64,000 nt of DNA. Origin: Elephas maximus indicus. Taxonomy: Eukaryota > Chordata > Mammalia > Proboscidea > Elephantidae. The stretch spans positions 49,267,501 through 49,331,500 of the forward strand of contig NC_064820.1 in assembly GCF_024166365.1 (NCBI RefSeq). The letters are read 5' to 3'. Below, piece by piece: positions 1-12,954 of this stretch. Positions within the stretch are counted from its first letter, which is position 1, and each line of letters begins with the position of its first letter. A program made the position numbers and the translations under genes. The notes under the pieces were generated by a model. That model had not been told where the DNA came from. It did no database searches and worked only from the letters and a program-made list of their open reading frames with translations.

Positions 1-1290
1 TCTTTTCAGTGACCTCTTGCTTTCTTCATGTATGTCATTCCACAACTCATCTGGTCTTCAGTCATTAGTGTTCAATGCGTCAGTTCTGTTCTTGAGATGG
101 TCTCTAAATTAAGGTGGGATATACTCAAGGCTATACTTTGGCTCTCGTGGACTTGCTCTGATTTTCTTCAGTTTCAACTTGAACTTGCATATGAGCAATT
201 GATAGTCTGTTCTACAGTCAGCCCCTGGCCTTGTTCTAACTGAAGATATTAAACTTTTCCATCATCTCCTTCCACAGATGTAGTCAGTTTGATTCCTGTG
301 TGTTCCATCTGCCGAAGTCCATGTGTATAGTGGCGGTTTATGTTGGTGAAAAAAGTATTTGCAATGAAGAAGTTGGTTGGTCTTACAAAATTCTATCATT
401 TGATCTCTGGCTTTGCCTCTATCACCAAGGCCATATTTTCCAACTACTAATCTTTCTTCTTTGTTTCCAACTTTCACATTCCAATCAGCACTTATTATCA
501 TGCATCCTGATTGTGTGTTCGATCAATTTCAAAAAATCTTCAATTTCTTCATCTTTGGCCCTAGTGGTTGGTGAATAAATTTGAATAATAGTCATATTAA
601 CTGGTCTTCCTTTTAGGCATATGGACATTATCCTATCACTGACAGCATTGTGTTTCAGGATAGATCTTGAAATTTTCTTCTTAACAATGAATGCAACACC
701 ATTCCTCTTCAAGTTGTCATTCCCGGCATAGTAGTCTATATGACTGTTTGATTCAAAATGGCCAATACCAGTCCATTTCAGTTCACTAAAGCCTAGAATA
801 TCGATGTTTATGTGTTCCATTTCATTTTTGACAATTTCCAATTTTCCTAGATTCATACTTCATACATTCCACGTTCTGATTATTAATGGATGTTTGCAGC
901 TGTTTCTTCTCATTTTGAGTTGTGGCACATCAGCAAATGAAGGTCCCAAAAGCTTGACTCCATCCACGTCATTAAGGTCAACTCTACTTTGAGAAGGCAG
1001 TTCTTCCCCAGTCATCTTTTGAGTGCCTTCCAACCTGGGGGGCTCATCTTCTAGCACTATATCAGGCAGTGTTCCACTGCTATTCATAAGGTTTTCACTG
1101 GCTAATTCTTTTCAGAAGTAGACTGCTGGGTCCTCCTTCCTAGTCTGTCTTAGTCTGGAAGCTCAGATGAAACCTGTCCTCTGTGGGTGACCCTGCTGGT
1201 ATCTGAATACCAGTGGCATAGCTTCCAGCATCACAGCAACAGCCAAGCCCCCATAGTACAACATGCATCTCTCATAGACAGCAAATTGAT
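1..1290 (-). mobile_element. RTE-clade LINE, 5' part, cut by window edge
   Basis: The sequence runs collinearly with the 5' (endonuclease) part of the near-complete RTE copy at 6538-9880. On the minus strand broken frames at 485-856 and 262-501 encode apurinic-endonuclease-like stretches (for example FSELKWTGIGHFESN and the SPTTRAKDEEIEDF block). The 5' untranslated part is at about 860-1290. Its 3' half would lie before position 1. Stops and frameshifts show it is dead. The family assignment rests on similarity between copies in the window and on the known RTE of elephant. Confidence 0.85.
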
Positions 1291-1299
1291 GAGTCCTCC

Positions 1300-3280
1300 C
1301 TTTTTATCCATTCAGCGACTCTTTGTCTCTTTACAGGTACATTTAAACAATTTACGTTCAGTGTGATTATAGACAGGTAAAAGTTTATTGTTATCATGTT
1401 GTTGTGCCTTCTTGTGTGTGTGGTGCTTATGTTTTCTTTGTTCCTCTTTTCTGTGCTGAGTTCCCTTTGTCTGTGGATTTTTTTCTTTCAATTATAGAGT
1501 TTGTGTTTACTGAGGTTTTATGTTTTTCTTCTTTTTTATTCTGATGAGTAATTTGTTAACTTTCTTTGTGGCTACCCTGAGATTTACTCTTATCTTCCTA
1601 AGGATATATAACTACACTGTTTATTCCTGTTTTTATTGTTTTGATGTTGCCGTCATTTATACATTGACCTCTCTGTTTTCCCATTTTAAGTCTTTTAGCC
1701 CTGTTTTATTATGGAGAGTTCTTTACCTAGGTTGGTATCTGGCTAATGCTGTCCTGTGTGCTAGATTTCAGTTGTAGTCTGATGCTGTTGGTTCTCTAAC
1801 TGAAGGAGTCCCTTTAATATTGCTTGTAAGTTTGGTTTGGTTTTATGAATTCCCTTAATTTCTGTTTATTTAGAAATATCCTAATTTTGCTGTCATATTT
1901 GAGAAAGAGTTTTACAGCATATATTACTCTTGGTTGGCAGTTTTTCTTCCAAGGTTTTATATATGTCGTCCCATTGTCTTCTTGCCTGCATAATTCCTGC
2001 TGAGTAATCAGAGCTTAGTTTTATTGTTTCCTCTTTGTATGTGACTTTTCATTTTTCTTGAATTGCTCTAGGATTTTTTTGTTTGTCTTTGATTTTGGCA
2101 AGTTCTTTGTCTGTAGACACAATAGCTTTCACCAACTTGTCCAGATAGGCAGAACAGCAGCAGTTAGAGCAAGTCCACTTCACTGTACCCTGGTTTGGTG
2201 AGATGGCTGAGGGTGGACTGGGTGGGTACTGCCTGCCACCTGATATTGGTCCAGCAGCATGGAGGCATTCACAGCCCCTCATTTTTCTCCATTCAACAAC
2301 TGGTCGAGTGGTAGGAGTGGAGGGGCAGTGCAGGCCTGGTGTGGCAGCAGGGCTGACTGAGGACACTCCATCTGCAGTGGCACAGTGAGAGCCAGCGGGC
2401 AGGGGGGTCAGTGTTCAGGGTGGGTGCTCTGTCTCCTGTTGGGACCTCTGTGAAGTTACCTTCCCATGCTGCCTATCCAAGATGCTTGCTGGCTGTGTTC
2501 CAAGATGGTGGTGCTATGTTGTATTAGTTGGTAGGGGACCTCCACCTTGTATCTCTCCTCTTTCTCTGTTATTCAGTTTCTTCTTCCATTTGGTATTTGA
2601 TCTATTTCTTTATCCCTTCATTTGATGCTTAGAGTTCCAGGATTGATGTTTGTATCTGTTTTTTTAGTTTTTTGGGTCTTTGCTGAAGAGGGACGGCATA
2701 ATGTATCTGTCTAGGATGCTATGTTGGTTCTCCCTGTCCTTTTTCTAGCTTTTTCAGGTGGAAGCTTAGACAACTGATTTTTCAAGCATTCTTTTTTTCC
2801 TAATGTAAATAGTTAAACCTATAAATTTCCTTCTAAGCACTGCTTTAGCTGCATTCCATTAATTTTATGTTTTGCTTTTATTATCATTCACTTTTAAATA
2901 TTTTCAAATTTCTACTTTGCATTATTTCAAATTGTGTTGTTTAATTTCCAAATATATGGAGGGTTTCCGGGTATCTTTTTGTTATTGGTTTCTAATTTAA
3001 ATACATTGTGTCCAGAGAATATGTTCTTTACAAGTTAAGTCATTTTACATTTATTGTAACATGTTTTATGGCCCAGCATATAGTCTACCTTGGTGAATTG
3101 TCCATTTGAGCTTGAAAAGAAGGTGTATTCTGCAGTTGTTTATGTAATACTATTTAAATGTCAATTAGTCTGAGTTAGTTGACAATATTGTTTAAGAGTT
3201 CTGTGCCCTTATTTTCTATCAATTATCAAGTACTGAAAATTTTAGTTGTAATTTGTCTGGTGTGTAGTAGGTGCTAGATG
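1300..3280 (-). mobile_element. L1 LINE fragment (old, reversed)
   Basis: The plus strand shows phrases typical of antisense L1 ORF2, such as the block around 3085-3140 (gaattgtccatttgagcttg) and 2810-2870. There is no usable ORF. The segment at about 2150-2560 is more GC-rich and may be a divergent L1 part or a separate insertion. It lies in a CCDC152 intron. Confidence 0.65.
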
Positions 3281-3397
3281 CATATTTGTGAATGCATAAC
3301 GAGTGGAAGCTTAAAATGTTAAACATATTTCCATATTAATTAAAAATGCTTTGTTTTTACTATGCTTCTTTACACATTGGTGATGATTTTTACACAG

Positions 3398-3462
3398 ATG
3401 AAAATGAACAACTAAAAAGAAATACTGATCTTATGAAGGAGAAACTAAAGTCTCACGAACAG
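3398..3462 (+). CDS. CCDC152: CCDC152 internal coding exon (first one inside the window)
   Basis: The exon is 65 nt, with an acceptor ag at 3396-3397 and donor gtgagt at 3463. The first two bases complete a split codon, followed by 21 codons reading ENEQLKRNTDLMKEKLKSHEQ. The string matches coiled-coil domain-containing protein 152 as I know it, and the exon ends in phase with the next one at 12852. The residues are charged and heptad-like, as expected of a coiled coil. Earlier exons (roughly 78 N-terminal residues by comparison with the human length of about 254) are not in the window. The molecular function of the protein is not established. Confidence 0.9.
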
Positions 3463-3571
3463 GTGAGTTTATGTATCACTATATTCAAGCAAGTCCTTAT
3501 AGAGCATTTGTCTTATTTAATTAGAAAAAAAAAGGTAGTTACTGTAAATAAACACAGCAAAACTTGTAATA

Positions 3572-3598
3572 TGTATGTGTGTGTGTATATATATATAT
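3572..3598. repeat. (TG)n(TA)n microsatellite
   Basis: A short run of TG dinucleotides passes into TA dinucleotides. It lies in the intron just downstream of the CCDC152 exon at 3398-3462. Confidence 0.9.
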
Positions 3599-3928
3599 GC
3601 CAAAATCTTTAACAAATGAAAATTTATTTTTAAAGAAATACAAGTTTTTTGGACCCCAGCCTTTATATGCAATATAGTACACTAATGTATTACTTGTATT
3701 TCTTTTTGTTTCTACCAAAAAAAATAGAGGTACAGGTATTTTGCTACACGTTTTTTAATTATATTAGCAGAGATCTTACTTCAGATTATACACTATAAAC
3801 TTTTTCTATTACAAAGTAAATGTGTCTGTCCTGTTTATAATTTGGGTAATCTATTGAAATTGTATCATCCAAATGAAGGTGGCATTTTATGTGAAGCAAA
3901 AATAACTTCTCTCCCAGGGGCCACTATG

Positions 3929-4922
3929 TTGTTGTTGTTTAGGTGCTGTCGAATTGGTTCCAATTCATACCGACCCTTATGTACAACAGAACGAACCATT
4001 GCCCAGTCCTGTGCCATCCTCACAATTGTTGCTATGCTTGAGCCCATCGTTGCAGTCATTGTGTCAATCCATCTCTTTGAGGGTCTTCTTTTCCTCTGAC
4101 CCTCTACCTTACCAAGCATGGTGTTCTACTCCAGGGGCTTGTCCCGCCTGATAACGTCTCCAAGTACGTGAGACAAAGTCTTGCAATGCTTGCTTTCAAG
4201 GAACAATCTGACTGTACTTGTTCCAAGACAGATTTGTTCATTGTTCTGGCAGTCCATGGTATATTCGGTATTCTTCACAAACACTGTAATTCAAAGGCAT
4301 CAATTCTCCTTCGACCTTCCTTATTCATTGTCCAGCTTTCACATCCATGTGAGGTGGTTGAAAATACCATGGCTTGGGTCAGGCACACCTTAGTCCTCAA
4401 AGTGACGTCTTTGCTTTTCAATACTTGAAAGAGGCCTTTTGCAGCAGATTTGCCCAATGCAATTCATCTTTTGATTTCTTGACAATTGCTCTCATGAGCG
4501 TTGTTTGTGGATCCAAGTAAAATGAAATCCTTGACAACCTCAATCTTTTCTCCATTTATCATGATGTTGCTTATTGGTCCAGTTGTGAGGATTTTGTTTT
4601 CTTTATGTTGAAATGGAATCCACACTGAAGGCTTGGTCTGAGATCTTCTCCAGTAATTGCTTGAAGTCCTCTTCACTTTCAGCAAGCAAGATTGTATCGT
4701 CTGCATATTGCAGGTTGTTAATGAACCTACCACCAATTCTGATGCTGGGTCTTCTTCATGTAGCCCAGTTTCTCAAATTATTTGCTCAGCATACAGATTG
4801 AATAAGTATGGTGAAAGGATACAACCCTGATGTACAGCTTTCCTGATTTTAAACCACACAGTATCCCCCTATTCTATTCAAACAACTGCCTCTTGGAATA
4901 TCTACCTCATGAGCACAATTAT
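3929..4922 (-). mobile_element. RTE LINE, 5'-truncated 3' portion
   Basis: It matches the 3' end of the RTE copy at 6538-9880, running from the tail (gttgttgttgtttaggtgc side) up to the reverse-transcriptase region. Minus-strand fragments include AMVFSTTSHGCESWTMNKE. It breaks off at about 4922. The copy has many stops and is inactive. Confidence 0.85.
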
Positions 4923-5082
4923 ATTCTGCCACTTTTTCTTTCCTCTTATAAGAACAGTATAGTGATAGCAATTGTTGATCATATAACACAGTGTTTGAAA
5001 CATAAAAGGTGCTCAATAAATGTCAGGTCCCATCCCCGTGCCCTTTGGGAGGTTTATTACGCTAAATTTTCATCATTCCCCC

Positions 5083-5649
5083 TGTTGTGGATTGAATTGT
5101 GTCCCCCAAAAACATGTGTCAACTTGGTTAGGCCATAATTCCCAGTGGTTGTCCTCCATTTTGTGATTGATATAATTTTCTTATTTATTGTAAATTCCAG
5201 TCTCTGCCTGTGGTTAGAGGCAAGATTGGATTATGCTGAAGAGGATTAGGGTGATATGTAACACCCTTGGTCAGGTCACATCCCTGATCCAATATAAAAG
5301 GAGTTTCCCAGGGGTGTGGCCTGCACTACCTTTTATCTTACAAGAGATAAAAAGAAAGAGAAACAAGCAGAGAGTGGGAGGGACCTCTTTCATACCACCA
5401 AGAATGCAGCACTCCGAGGAGAGCGCATCCTTTAGTCCCAGGGTTCCTGCATGGAGAAGCTCCTAGACCAGGGGAAGATTGATGACAAGGACCTTCCTCC
5501 AGAGCCGACAGTGAAAGAAAGCCTTCGCCTAGAGTCAGTGCCCTGAATTTGAACTTGTAGCCTACTAGACTGTGAGAGAATAAATTTCTCCTTGTTAAAG
5601 CCATTCACTTGTGGCATTCCTGTTAGAGCAGCACTAGATACCTAAGACA
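5083..5649 (+). mobile_element. Solo LTR, ERVL-MaLR-like
   Basis: A 567-bp noncoding repeat begins tgttgtggattgaattgtg and ends in taagaca, with an AATAAA signal near the end (about 5579). The start and end wording resembles MLT1/MST-type MaLR LTRs. Further copies are at 5751-6232, 14220-14745 and 50645-51150, with a truncated reversed copy at 38700. The family name is inferred from memory of consensus style, not from a search. Confidence 0.7.
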
Positions 5650-5750
5650 CTCCCCAAGACCCAATATGCCAAACTCTTGCACACCTAATATCTTAAAGGC
5701 TCAAGTTGGATCTATATCAGGCTTAGAGCTTCAACTTGAAGGATGATCCC

Positions 5751-6232
5751 TGTCATGGATTGAATTATGTCCCCCCGAAAATGTGTGTATCAGTTTGGCT
5801 AGGTCACGATTCCTGGTATTGTGTGATTTTCTTACATGCTGTAAATCCTGCCTCTATAATGTTAATGAAGGACAATGGGTGGCAGTTGTGTTAGTGAGGT
5901 AGGACTCAGTCTTCAAGATTGGATTGTGTCTCGAGGCAATCTCTTGAAATATAAGAGGCAGAAGTGAGCAGAGAGACAGGAGGACCTCATACCACCAAGA
6001 AAGCAGTGCCAGGAGCAGAGTGCATCCTTTGGACCTGGGGTTCTTGCACAGAGAAGCTCCTAGACTGGCTGAAAATTGATAAGAAGGCCAACAGAGAGAG
6101 AAAGCCATCACCTGGAGCTGACACCCTGAATTTGGACTTTTAACCTACTTTACTGTGAGGAAATAAATTTCTCTTTGTTAAAGCCATCCACTTGTGGTAT
6201 TTCTGTTATAGCAGCACTAGGTAACTAAGACA
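5751..6232 (+). mobile_element. Solo LTR, ERVL-MaLR-like
   Basis: It is the same family and orientation as 5083-5649, from tgtcatggattgaatt to taagaca, with aataaatttctc near the end. It lies only about 100 bp downstream of the previous LTR. The 100 bp between them show no retroviral coding sequence. Confidence 0.7.
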
Positions 6233-6537
6233 GTCTCTAAATTCAGTCTGGTTGCTCATTTGAAGAGACTTTGAAGAGACGCAAACTAGTGCTGGAACCC
6301 TGCCCAGCATTTCTGGGTAATACTCAGGTACAAGGAATAGCTTCTGGCTGTGTTCTTGGAAAATTTAGCTATGCATCACCAATTTTAAGGTGGGTTAAAT
6401 GTTTCTGGAACGTATCCTACTCCCTTTTTTTTTTTTTTTTTTTCCTCTTTTATTCTTTCCCTATCCCTTCCATGTCTTGCCTCTAAAGCTCAAAGAAACA
6501 ATAGATGGTGAAGTCAGGTGTAATTGGAGCAGAGATT

Positions 6538-9500
6538 ATTGTTGTTAGGTGCCATCGAGACAGTTCCAACTCATAGTGACCCTATGCATAACAGAACAAA
6601 ACACCGCCTGGTCCTGTGCCATCCTTACAAACATGCTTGAGCTTATTGTTGCAGCCCCTGTGTCAGTCCATCTCGTTGATGGTCTTCCTCTTTTCGGCTG
6701 ACCCTGTACTTTGCCAAGCATGATGTCCTTCTCCAGGGACTGATCCCTCCTGACAACATGTCCAAAGCATGTAAAATGCGGTCTTGCCATCCTTGCTTCT
6801 AAGGAGCATTCTGGTTGTACTTCTTCTGAAACAGATTTGTTTGTTCTTTTAGCAGTCCATGGTATATTCAATATTCTTCATCAACACCACAATTCAAAGG
6901 CATCAATTCTTCTTCGTCTTCCTTATTCATTGTCCAGCTTTCACATGCATATGATGCGATTGAAAATACCTTGGCTTGGGTCAGGCGCACATTAGTCTTC
7001 AAGGTGACATCTTTGCTTTTCAACACTTTAAAGAGGTTCTTTGCAGCAGATTTACCCAATGCAATGCTGTTAATTGTGGATCCAAGTAAAATGAAATCCT
7101 TGACAACTTCAGTCATTTCTCCGTTTACCATGATGTTGCTCAATGGTCCAGTTGTGAGGATTTTTGTTTTCTTTATGTTGAAGTACAATCCATACTGAAA
7201 GCTGTGGTCTTTGATCTTCATTAGTAAGTGCTTCAAGTCTTCTTCACTTTCAACAAGCAAGGTTGTGTCATCTGCATAATGCAGGTTGTTAATGAGTCTT
7301 CCTCCAATCCTGATGCCCCATTCTTCTTCACATAGTACAGCTTCTCGGATTATTTGCTCACCATACAGATTGAATATGTGTAAGTGTGAAAGAATACAAC
7401 CCTGACATACACCTGTCCTGACTTTAAACCACTCAGTATCCCCTTGTTCTGTCCCAACAACTGCCTCTAGATCTTTGTAAAGGTTCCTCATGAGCACAAT
7501 TAAGTGTTCCAGAACTCTCATTCTTCACAATGTTATCCATAATTTGTTATGATCCACACAGTCGAATGCCTTTGCATAGTCAATAAAACACAGGTAAACA
7601 TCCTTCTGGTATTCTCTGCTTTCAGCCAGGATCCATCTGATATCAGGAATGATATCCCTGGTTCCACATCCTCTTCTGAAACTGGCGTGAATTTCTGGCA
7701 GTTCCCTGTCAATATACTGCTGCAGCTGTTTTTGAATGATCTCCAGCAAAATTTTGCATGCGTGTGATATTAATGATATTGTTCTATAATTTCCATATTC
7801 GGTTGGATCACCTTTCTTGGGAATAGGCATAAATATGGATCTCTTCCAGTCAGTTGGCCAGGAAGCTGTTTTCCACATTTCTAGACATAGACAAGTAAGC
7901 ACCTCCAGCGCTGCATCTGTTGTTAAAACATCTCAGTTGATATTCCATCAATTCTTGGAGCCTTGACTTTTGCCAATGCCTTCAGAGCAGCTTGGACTTC
8001 TTCCTTCAGTACCATCGGTTCCTGATCATGTGCTACCTCTTGAAGTGGTTGAACATCGACTAATTCTTTTTGGTATAATGACTCTGTATTCCTTTCATCT
8101 TCTTTTGATGCTTCCTGTGTCATTTAACATTTTCCCCACAGAATCCTTCACTATTACGACTCGAGGCTTGAATTTTTTCTTCAGTTCTTTCAGCTTGAGA
8201 AACGCCGAGCATATTCTTCCCTTTTGGTTTTCCATCTCCAGCTCTTTGCACATGTCATTATAATACTTTACTTTGTCTTCTTGAGCCGCCCTTTGAAATC
8301 TCCTGTTCAGTTCTTTTACTTCATCAATTCTTCCTTTTGCTTTAGCTGCTTGATGCTCAAAAGCAAGTTTCAGAGTCTCCTCTGACACCCATCTTGGCCT
8401 TTTCTTTCTTTCCTGTCTTTTCAGTGACCTCTTTCTTTCTTCATGGATGATGTCCTTGATATCATTCCACAACTCATCTGGTCTGCAGTTACTAGTGTTC
8501 AGTGCGTCAAATCTATTATTGAGATTGTCTCTGAATCCAGGTGGGATATACTCAAGGTCATATTTTGGCTCTGGTGGACTTGCTCTGATTTTCTTCAGTT
8601 TCAGCTTGAACTTGCATTTGAGCAATTGATGGTCTGTTCCACAGTCAGCCCCTAGCCTTGTTCTGTCTGATGATATTGAGCTTTTCCATCGTCTCTTTCC
8701 ACAGATATAGTCAATTTGATTCCTGTATGTTCCATCTGGGGAGATCCATGTGTGTAGTCGCTGTTTATGTTGGTGAAAGAAGGTATTTGCAATGAAGAAG
8801 TCATTGTTCTCCCAAAATTCTATCATTCAGTCTCCAGTATTGTTTCTATCACCATGGCTGTATTTTCCAACTAGTGATCCTTCTTTGTTTCCAACTTTCG
8901 GATTCCAATTACCAGTAATTATCAATTCATCTTGATTGCATGTACAATCAATTTCAGACTGCAGAGGGTGATAAAAGTCTTCTATTTCTTCATCTTTGGC
9001 CCTAGTGGTTGGTGCGTAAATTTGAATAATAGTCATATTAACTGGTCTTCCTTGTAGGTGTATAGATATTATCCGATCACTGACAGCATTGTACTTCAGG
9101 ATAGATCTTGAAATGTTCTTTTTGATGATGAATGCAACACCATTCCTCTTCAAGTCGTCATTCCCAGCATAGTAGACTATATGATTGTCCGATTCAAAAC
9201 GGCCGATACCAGTCCATTTCAGCTCACTAAACCCATTAAACCCATTGCCATCGAGTCAATTCCGACTCATAGCGACCCTACAGGACAGAGTAGAACTGCC
9301 CCACATGCTTTCCAAGAAGCACCTGGTGGGTTCGAACTACCAACCTTTTAGTTAGCAGCCATAGCACTTTACCACTATGCCACCTGGGTTTCCTTCAGCT
9401 CACAAATGCCTAGGATATCAGTGTTTATGCATTCCATTTCATTCTTGATGATTTCCAATTTTTCCTAGATTCATACTTCATACATTCCAGGGTCCGATTA

Positions 9501-9880
9501 TTAATGCATGTTTGCAGCTGTTTCTTCTCCTCTTGAGTTGTGCCACATCCCGAAAGCTTTACTCTATCCACGTCATTAAGGTTGACTCTGCATTGAGGAG
9601 GCAACTCTTCCCCAGTCATCTTTTGAGTGCCTTCTAACCTGGGGGGCTCATCTTCCAACACTATATCAGACAGTGTTCTGCTGCTGTTCATAAGGTTTTC
9701 ACTGGCTGATGCTTTTCAAAAGTAGACTTCTGGGTCCTTCTTCCTAGTCTGTTTTAGTTTGGAAGCTCAGATGAAACCTGTCCTCTGTGGGTGACCCTGC
9801 TGGTATCTGAATACCAGTGGCATAGCTTCCAGCATCACAGCAACACACAAGCCCCCACAGTACAACAAACTGACAGACAT
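6538..9880 (-). mobile_element. Near full-length RTE LINE (inactive)
   Basis: This copy of about 3.3 kb carries a 5' leader (about 9880-9430), endonuclease region, linker and reverse transcriptase. Broken minus-strand frames include 9153-8827 and 8826-8095 (endonuclease and linker), 7902-7525 (RT, with CFIDYAKAFDCVDHNKLW) and 7521-6868 (RT catalytic YADD at about 7270-7290, then the C-terminal part). The 3' end carries a short caa-rich tail (6538-6545). Frameshifts between these blocks show loss of function. An AfroSINE is inserted at 9228-9393. Confidence 0.9.
9228..9393 (-). mobile_element. AfroSINE inserted in the RTE
   Basis: This is a tRNA-derived SINE in reverse orientation: gccatcgagtcaattcc at the tail side and the reversed head at the right. 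A 10-bp target-site duplication, ttcagctcac, flanks it at 9218-9227 and 9394-9403. The insertion therefore post-dates the host RTE. Confidence 0.92.
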
Positions 9881-12149
9881 GTGGGGGGAGCAGAGATAGA
9901 AAGAGAAAAAAATTTGCTTCCCTTCCCTTCTAGAACTTCAACCCCTAGAATATTGATTTGTCTAGAATACTATAGGAATTTTCAGAGGGGTGGAAATGAA
10001 ATACAAAATATCACCACCCAAGAATCTGAACTCCTTCATTAGCTGCTGTCTAAAGAAAACTAAAGATGACCTCAATCTAGTGAGAATTTTCTAGTGCAAA
10101 TCCTCCGGGTACATCGAAAACACAGAGAACCACTCCCTAAGAACAAACAAAGGAGGCCGTATTCATGGGACTAGAAGAGTTTTTGTGTTTGTTTTTATTT
10201 TTAAGTAATAGGTATAGAAAAACAACTTGCATACAGACAATCCTTAAAAGTTTCATAAAACAAAAATATAACCAGAGGCTATCCCTTGGAATTCAAAGTT
10301 CCCAGAAGGCAAATGAGAAGAGAGCAACCAAGTATCACTTGTTAGGACTTGTTCCCCCTACAAAGAGGAAAGGATTACTAAATTTCTCAGGACTGGCACA
10401 AGCTACTCTTGGGGAGACGGACCTAGTGAGATAGAGCCCAGGCCCAGCCCAGACATTAGGGAAATCTTCATGTCTGGCGGCTGAAGTGAAAACCAAGTCC
10501 TGCAGAATTAACGGAAACGTTTCATTTTAGTGGTGGCATCTCCAGGTGGCAACATCAGTGGGGAATTGAAGGACACATAGGCTCGTCTCTTATTGTTTCT
10601 CAGCGCAGCAAACTGTTTAGTGTGCCAATTCAGTCAGTAGTAGTTTCGACCACTCTATAGTCACCCATCTAGGAACATAGATGCATGCATATGGAAAATG
10701 GTAATTTTTGAGATTTACTTTTTTAAAATAAATCAGAGCCAATGGGTTGGATAGATTAGGACATTCCTGGAGGTTGTTAGGCAGAATAAGTAGCACACAT
10801 AGGAATCCAGACTATATTCCTTGAACTGATGTTATCTGGGGGGAAGTATTTATAATTATAACCATCTAAGTCAGTAAATCTAGACCTTTTTTTTCACCAA
10901 TACCACTAAATATTTATATATATATAAAAAATGTATATATACTTACCCATGATATACTAAATACATTTGATGAGTATCAGGATACAAAAATACATGCATA
11001 TATATGTATGTGTGTGTATATATATATAAAGATATATATGTACATATATATAATTTTTCATATAATTTCAAGAAGTTAGTAGACCCTTAAAAGCCCATCC
11101 ACTGGATCTAGCTAAATAACCTTGATCTAAATAATTCTTAGTGGCATTCCCATTCATTCAACAAATATATATAGAATGATGTACACTAGGAGTTTGGGAT
11201 ACAATGGTGTGTAAAATAAGCCCCTGTTCCTGTGGTGTCTAGAGGCTTTCTTGACGCTTTGCCCTCATTATTCCCTTTTTTCTACTATCCTACTTAACTT
11301 TCCTTCTTCCAGCTTTGCTTTTCTCTTGATTACATCTTAGGCCTGTGAGTCACTTCCTAATATAGGTCCATACCCCTGGCAAAAGCATAAAACGTATTTT
11401 GGGGGTTTTCTCTCCCACCACCTCTCTCAATGTGCCTCTCCCTATTCTTAGCATGATAAATCATCCCAATGCTTCAACAAACTAAGAAGCTAATCTAAGG
11501 CAGCTGTCCAGGACTTCTCAAACCCCAGTCCATCTGTCTCTAGCCTCTTCTCATAAAGCTAACACTTGGCATGGGTAGGCATGGGTAGTGTTTAACCTTC
11601 TACTGATAATTAGAAATAGTTATATAATTTTCAGAAACAGAAGTTCAGCCTACATTCAAAAGGTCTCATCCTACCTTGGGGTGAGCTTGCTGACTATGGG
11701 ATAGTGCCTTCTCTTGACAATAAAGCATAGCTTTGGCTTTTATTGGACATATTTTAATTCTGTAATAGCACATATTCATACAATTAATCCAAATATTTTT
11801 ATACTTGTGATATGTTAAACACTTTTGATGAATAAACACATTGTCCCTATATGGTCACTATCTCCTTGAAGCAGAAATTGGTCCTTCTCAAATCTGATTC
11901 TTCAAACAATGAACAGTGTCTTTCTCTTTACATTTATGATTACATATAAAGGTGGAAAAATTTACATTTCTAATTATTCAAAAAGTTGTGTACACAACTT
12001 GTACAAGGCAAGGTCATAGATGCTCCATAGACATATCCAAACTCCCTGAGGGACCATATTGCTGGGCTGAGGGCTGTGGGGACCATAGTCTCAGGGAACA
12101 TCTTGCTCAATTGGCATAACATAGTTTATAAAGAAAATGTTCTACATTC
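9881..12149. other. CCDC152 intron, no gene seen
   Basis: No exon-like or RNA-gene sequence was found. It includes AT-rich microsatellite DNA at about 10905-11055 (TATA/TG-type dinucleotides) and a probable L2 scrap around 11150-11220. The remainder is unassigned intron. Confidence 0.5.
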
Positions 12150-12790
12150 TACTTTTGTGGGGTCTTAAAAGCCTGTGAGCAGCCATCTAAGATACTCCAC
12201 TGGTCTCACCCCTTCAGGAGCAAGAAAGAATTAAGAAAACTAAAGATACCTGGGAAAGATTAGCCCAAAGGACTAATGGACCTCATCTACCACAACCTCC
12301 ACAGGCTGAGCCCAGTATAACTAGATGGTGCCCGGCTACCACCACAGACTGTTCTGACAGAGATCAAAACAGAGGGTCCCAGACAGAGTTGGAGAAAAAT
12401 GTAGAACAAAATTCTAACTAAAAAAGAAAGACCAGATTTGCTGGCCTGACAGAGACTGGAGAAACCCTGAGAGTATGGCCTCTGGACACCCTTTCAGCTC
12501 AGTAATGAAGTCACTCCTGAGGTTCACCCTTCAGCCAAAGATTGGACAGGCCCATAAAACAAAACAAGACTAAAGGGGCACACCAGCCCAGGGGCAAAGA
12601 CTAGAAGGCAGGAGGGAATAGGAAAGCTGGTGATAGAGGACCCAAGGTTGAGAAGGGAGAGTGTTGACTTGTCGTGGGGTTGTTAACCAATGTCATAAGA
12701 CAATATGTGTACTAACTGTTTAATGAGAAACTTGTTTGTTCTGTAAACCTTTATCTAAAGTACAATTATAAAAAATGCATGTAAGAAAAA
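12150..12790 (+). mobile_element. Probable L1 3' UTR/tail
   Basis: It resembles, in reverse, the segment at 39706-40120, and its tail style (cttgtttgttctgtaaacc, then an A-rich end) is like 29100-29215. It has no ORF. Assignment as an afrotherian L1 3' end is inferred from the tail and the repetition. Confidence 0.55.
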
Positions 12791-12851
12791 AAAAGAAAAA
12801 AGTTGTGTACATATATTTAAATGGAAAAATTTATACTTTTTTAATCTTTAG

Positions 12852-12954
12852 GAATATAAGAATAATATTGTCAAACTTGTGAATGAAATGAAAATCAAAG
12901 AGGATGGATATAAGACAGAAATAAGGAAACTTTATCAGGACATGCAAAAACAAG
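12852..12954 (+). CDS. CCDC152: CCDC152 coding exon
   Basis: The exon is 103 nt, acceptor tttag ending at 12851 and donor gtaaag at 12955. It encodes 34 codons (EYKNNIVKLVNEMKIKEDGY onward to QDMQKQ) plus one base of the next codon. The residues are rich in K, E and hydrophobics at heptad spacing, consistent with a coiled coil. It joins 3398-3462 in phase 0 and 16064-16191 in phase 1. Confidence 0.93.

Noticed and set aside
6868..8826. Reverse transcriptase and endonuclease frames as host genes
   Set aside because: They belong to a frameshifted RTE LINE present in several copies in the window.
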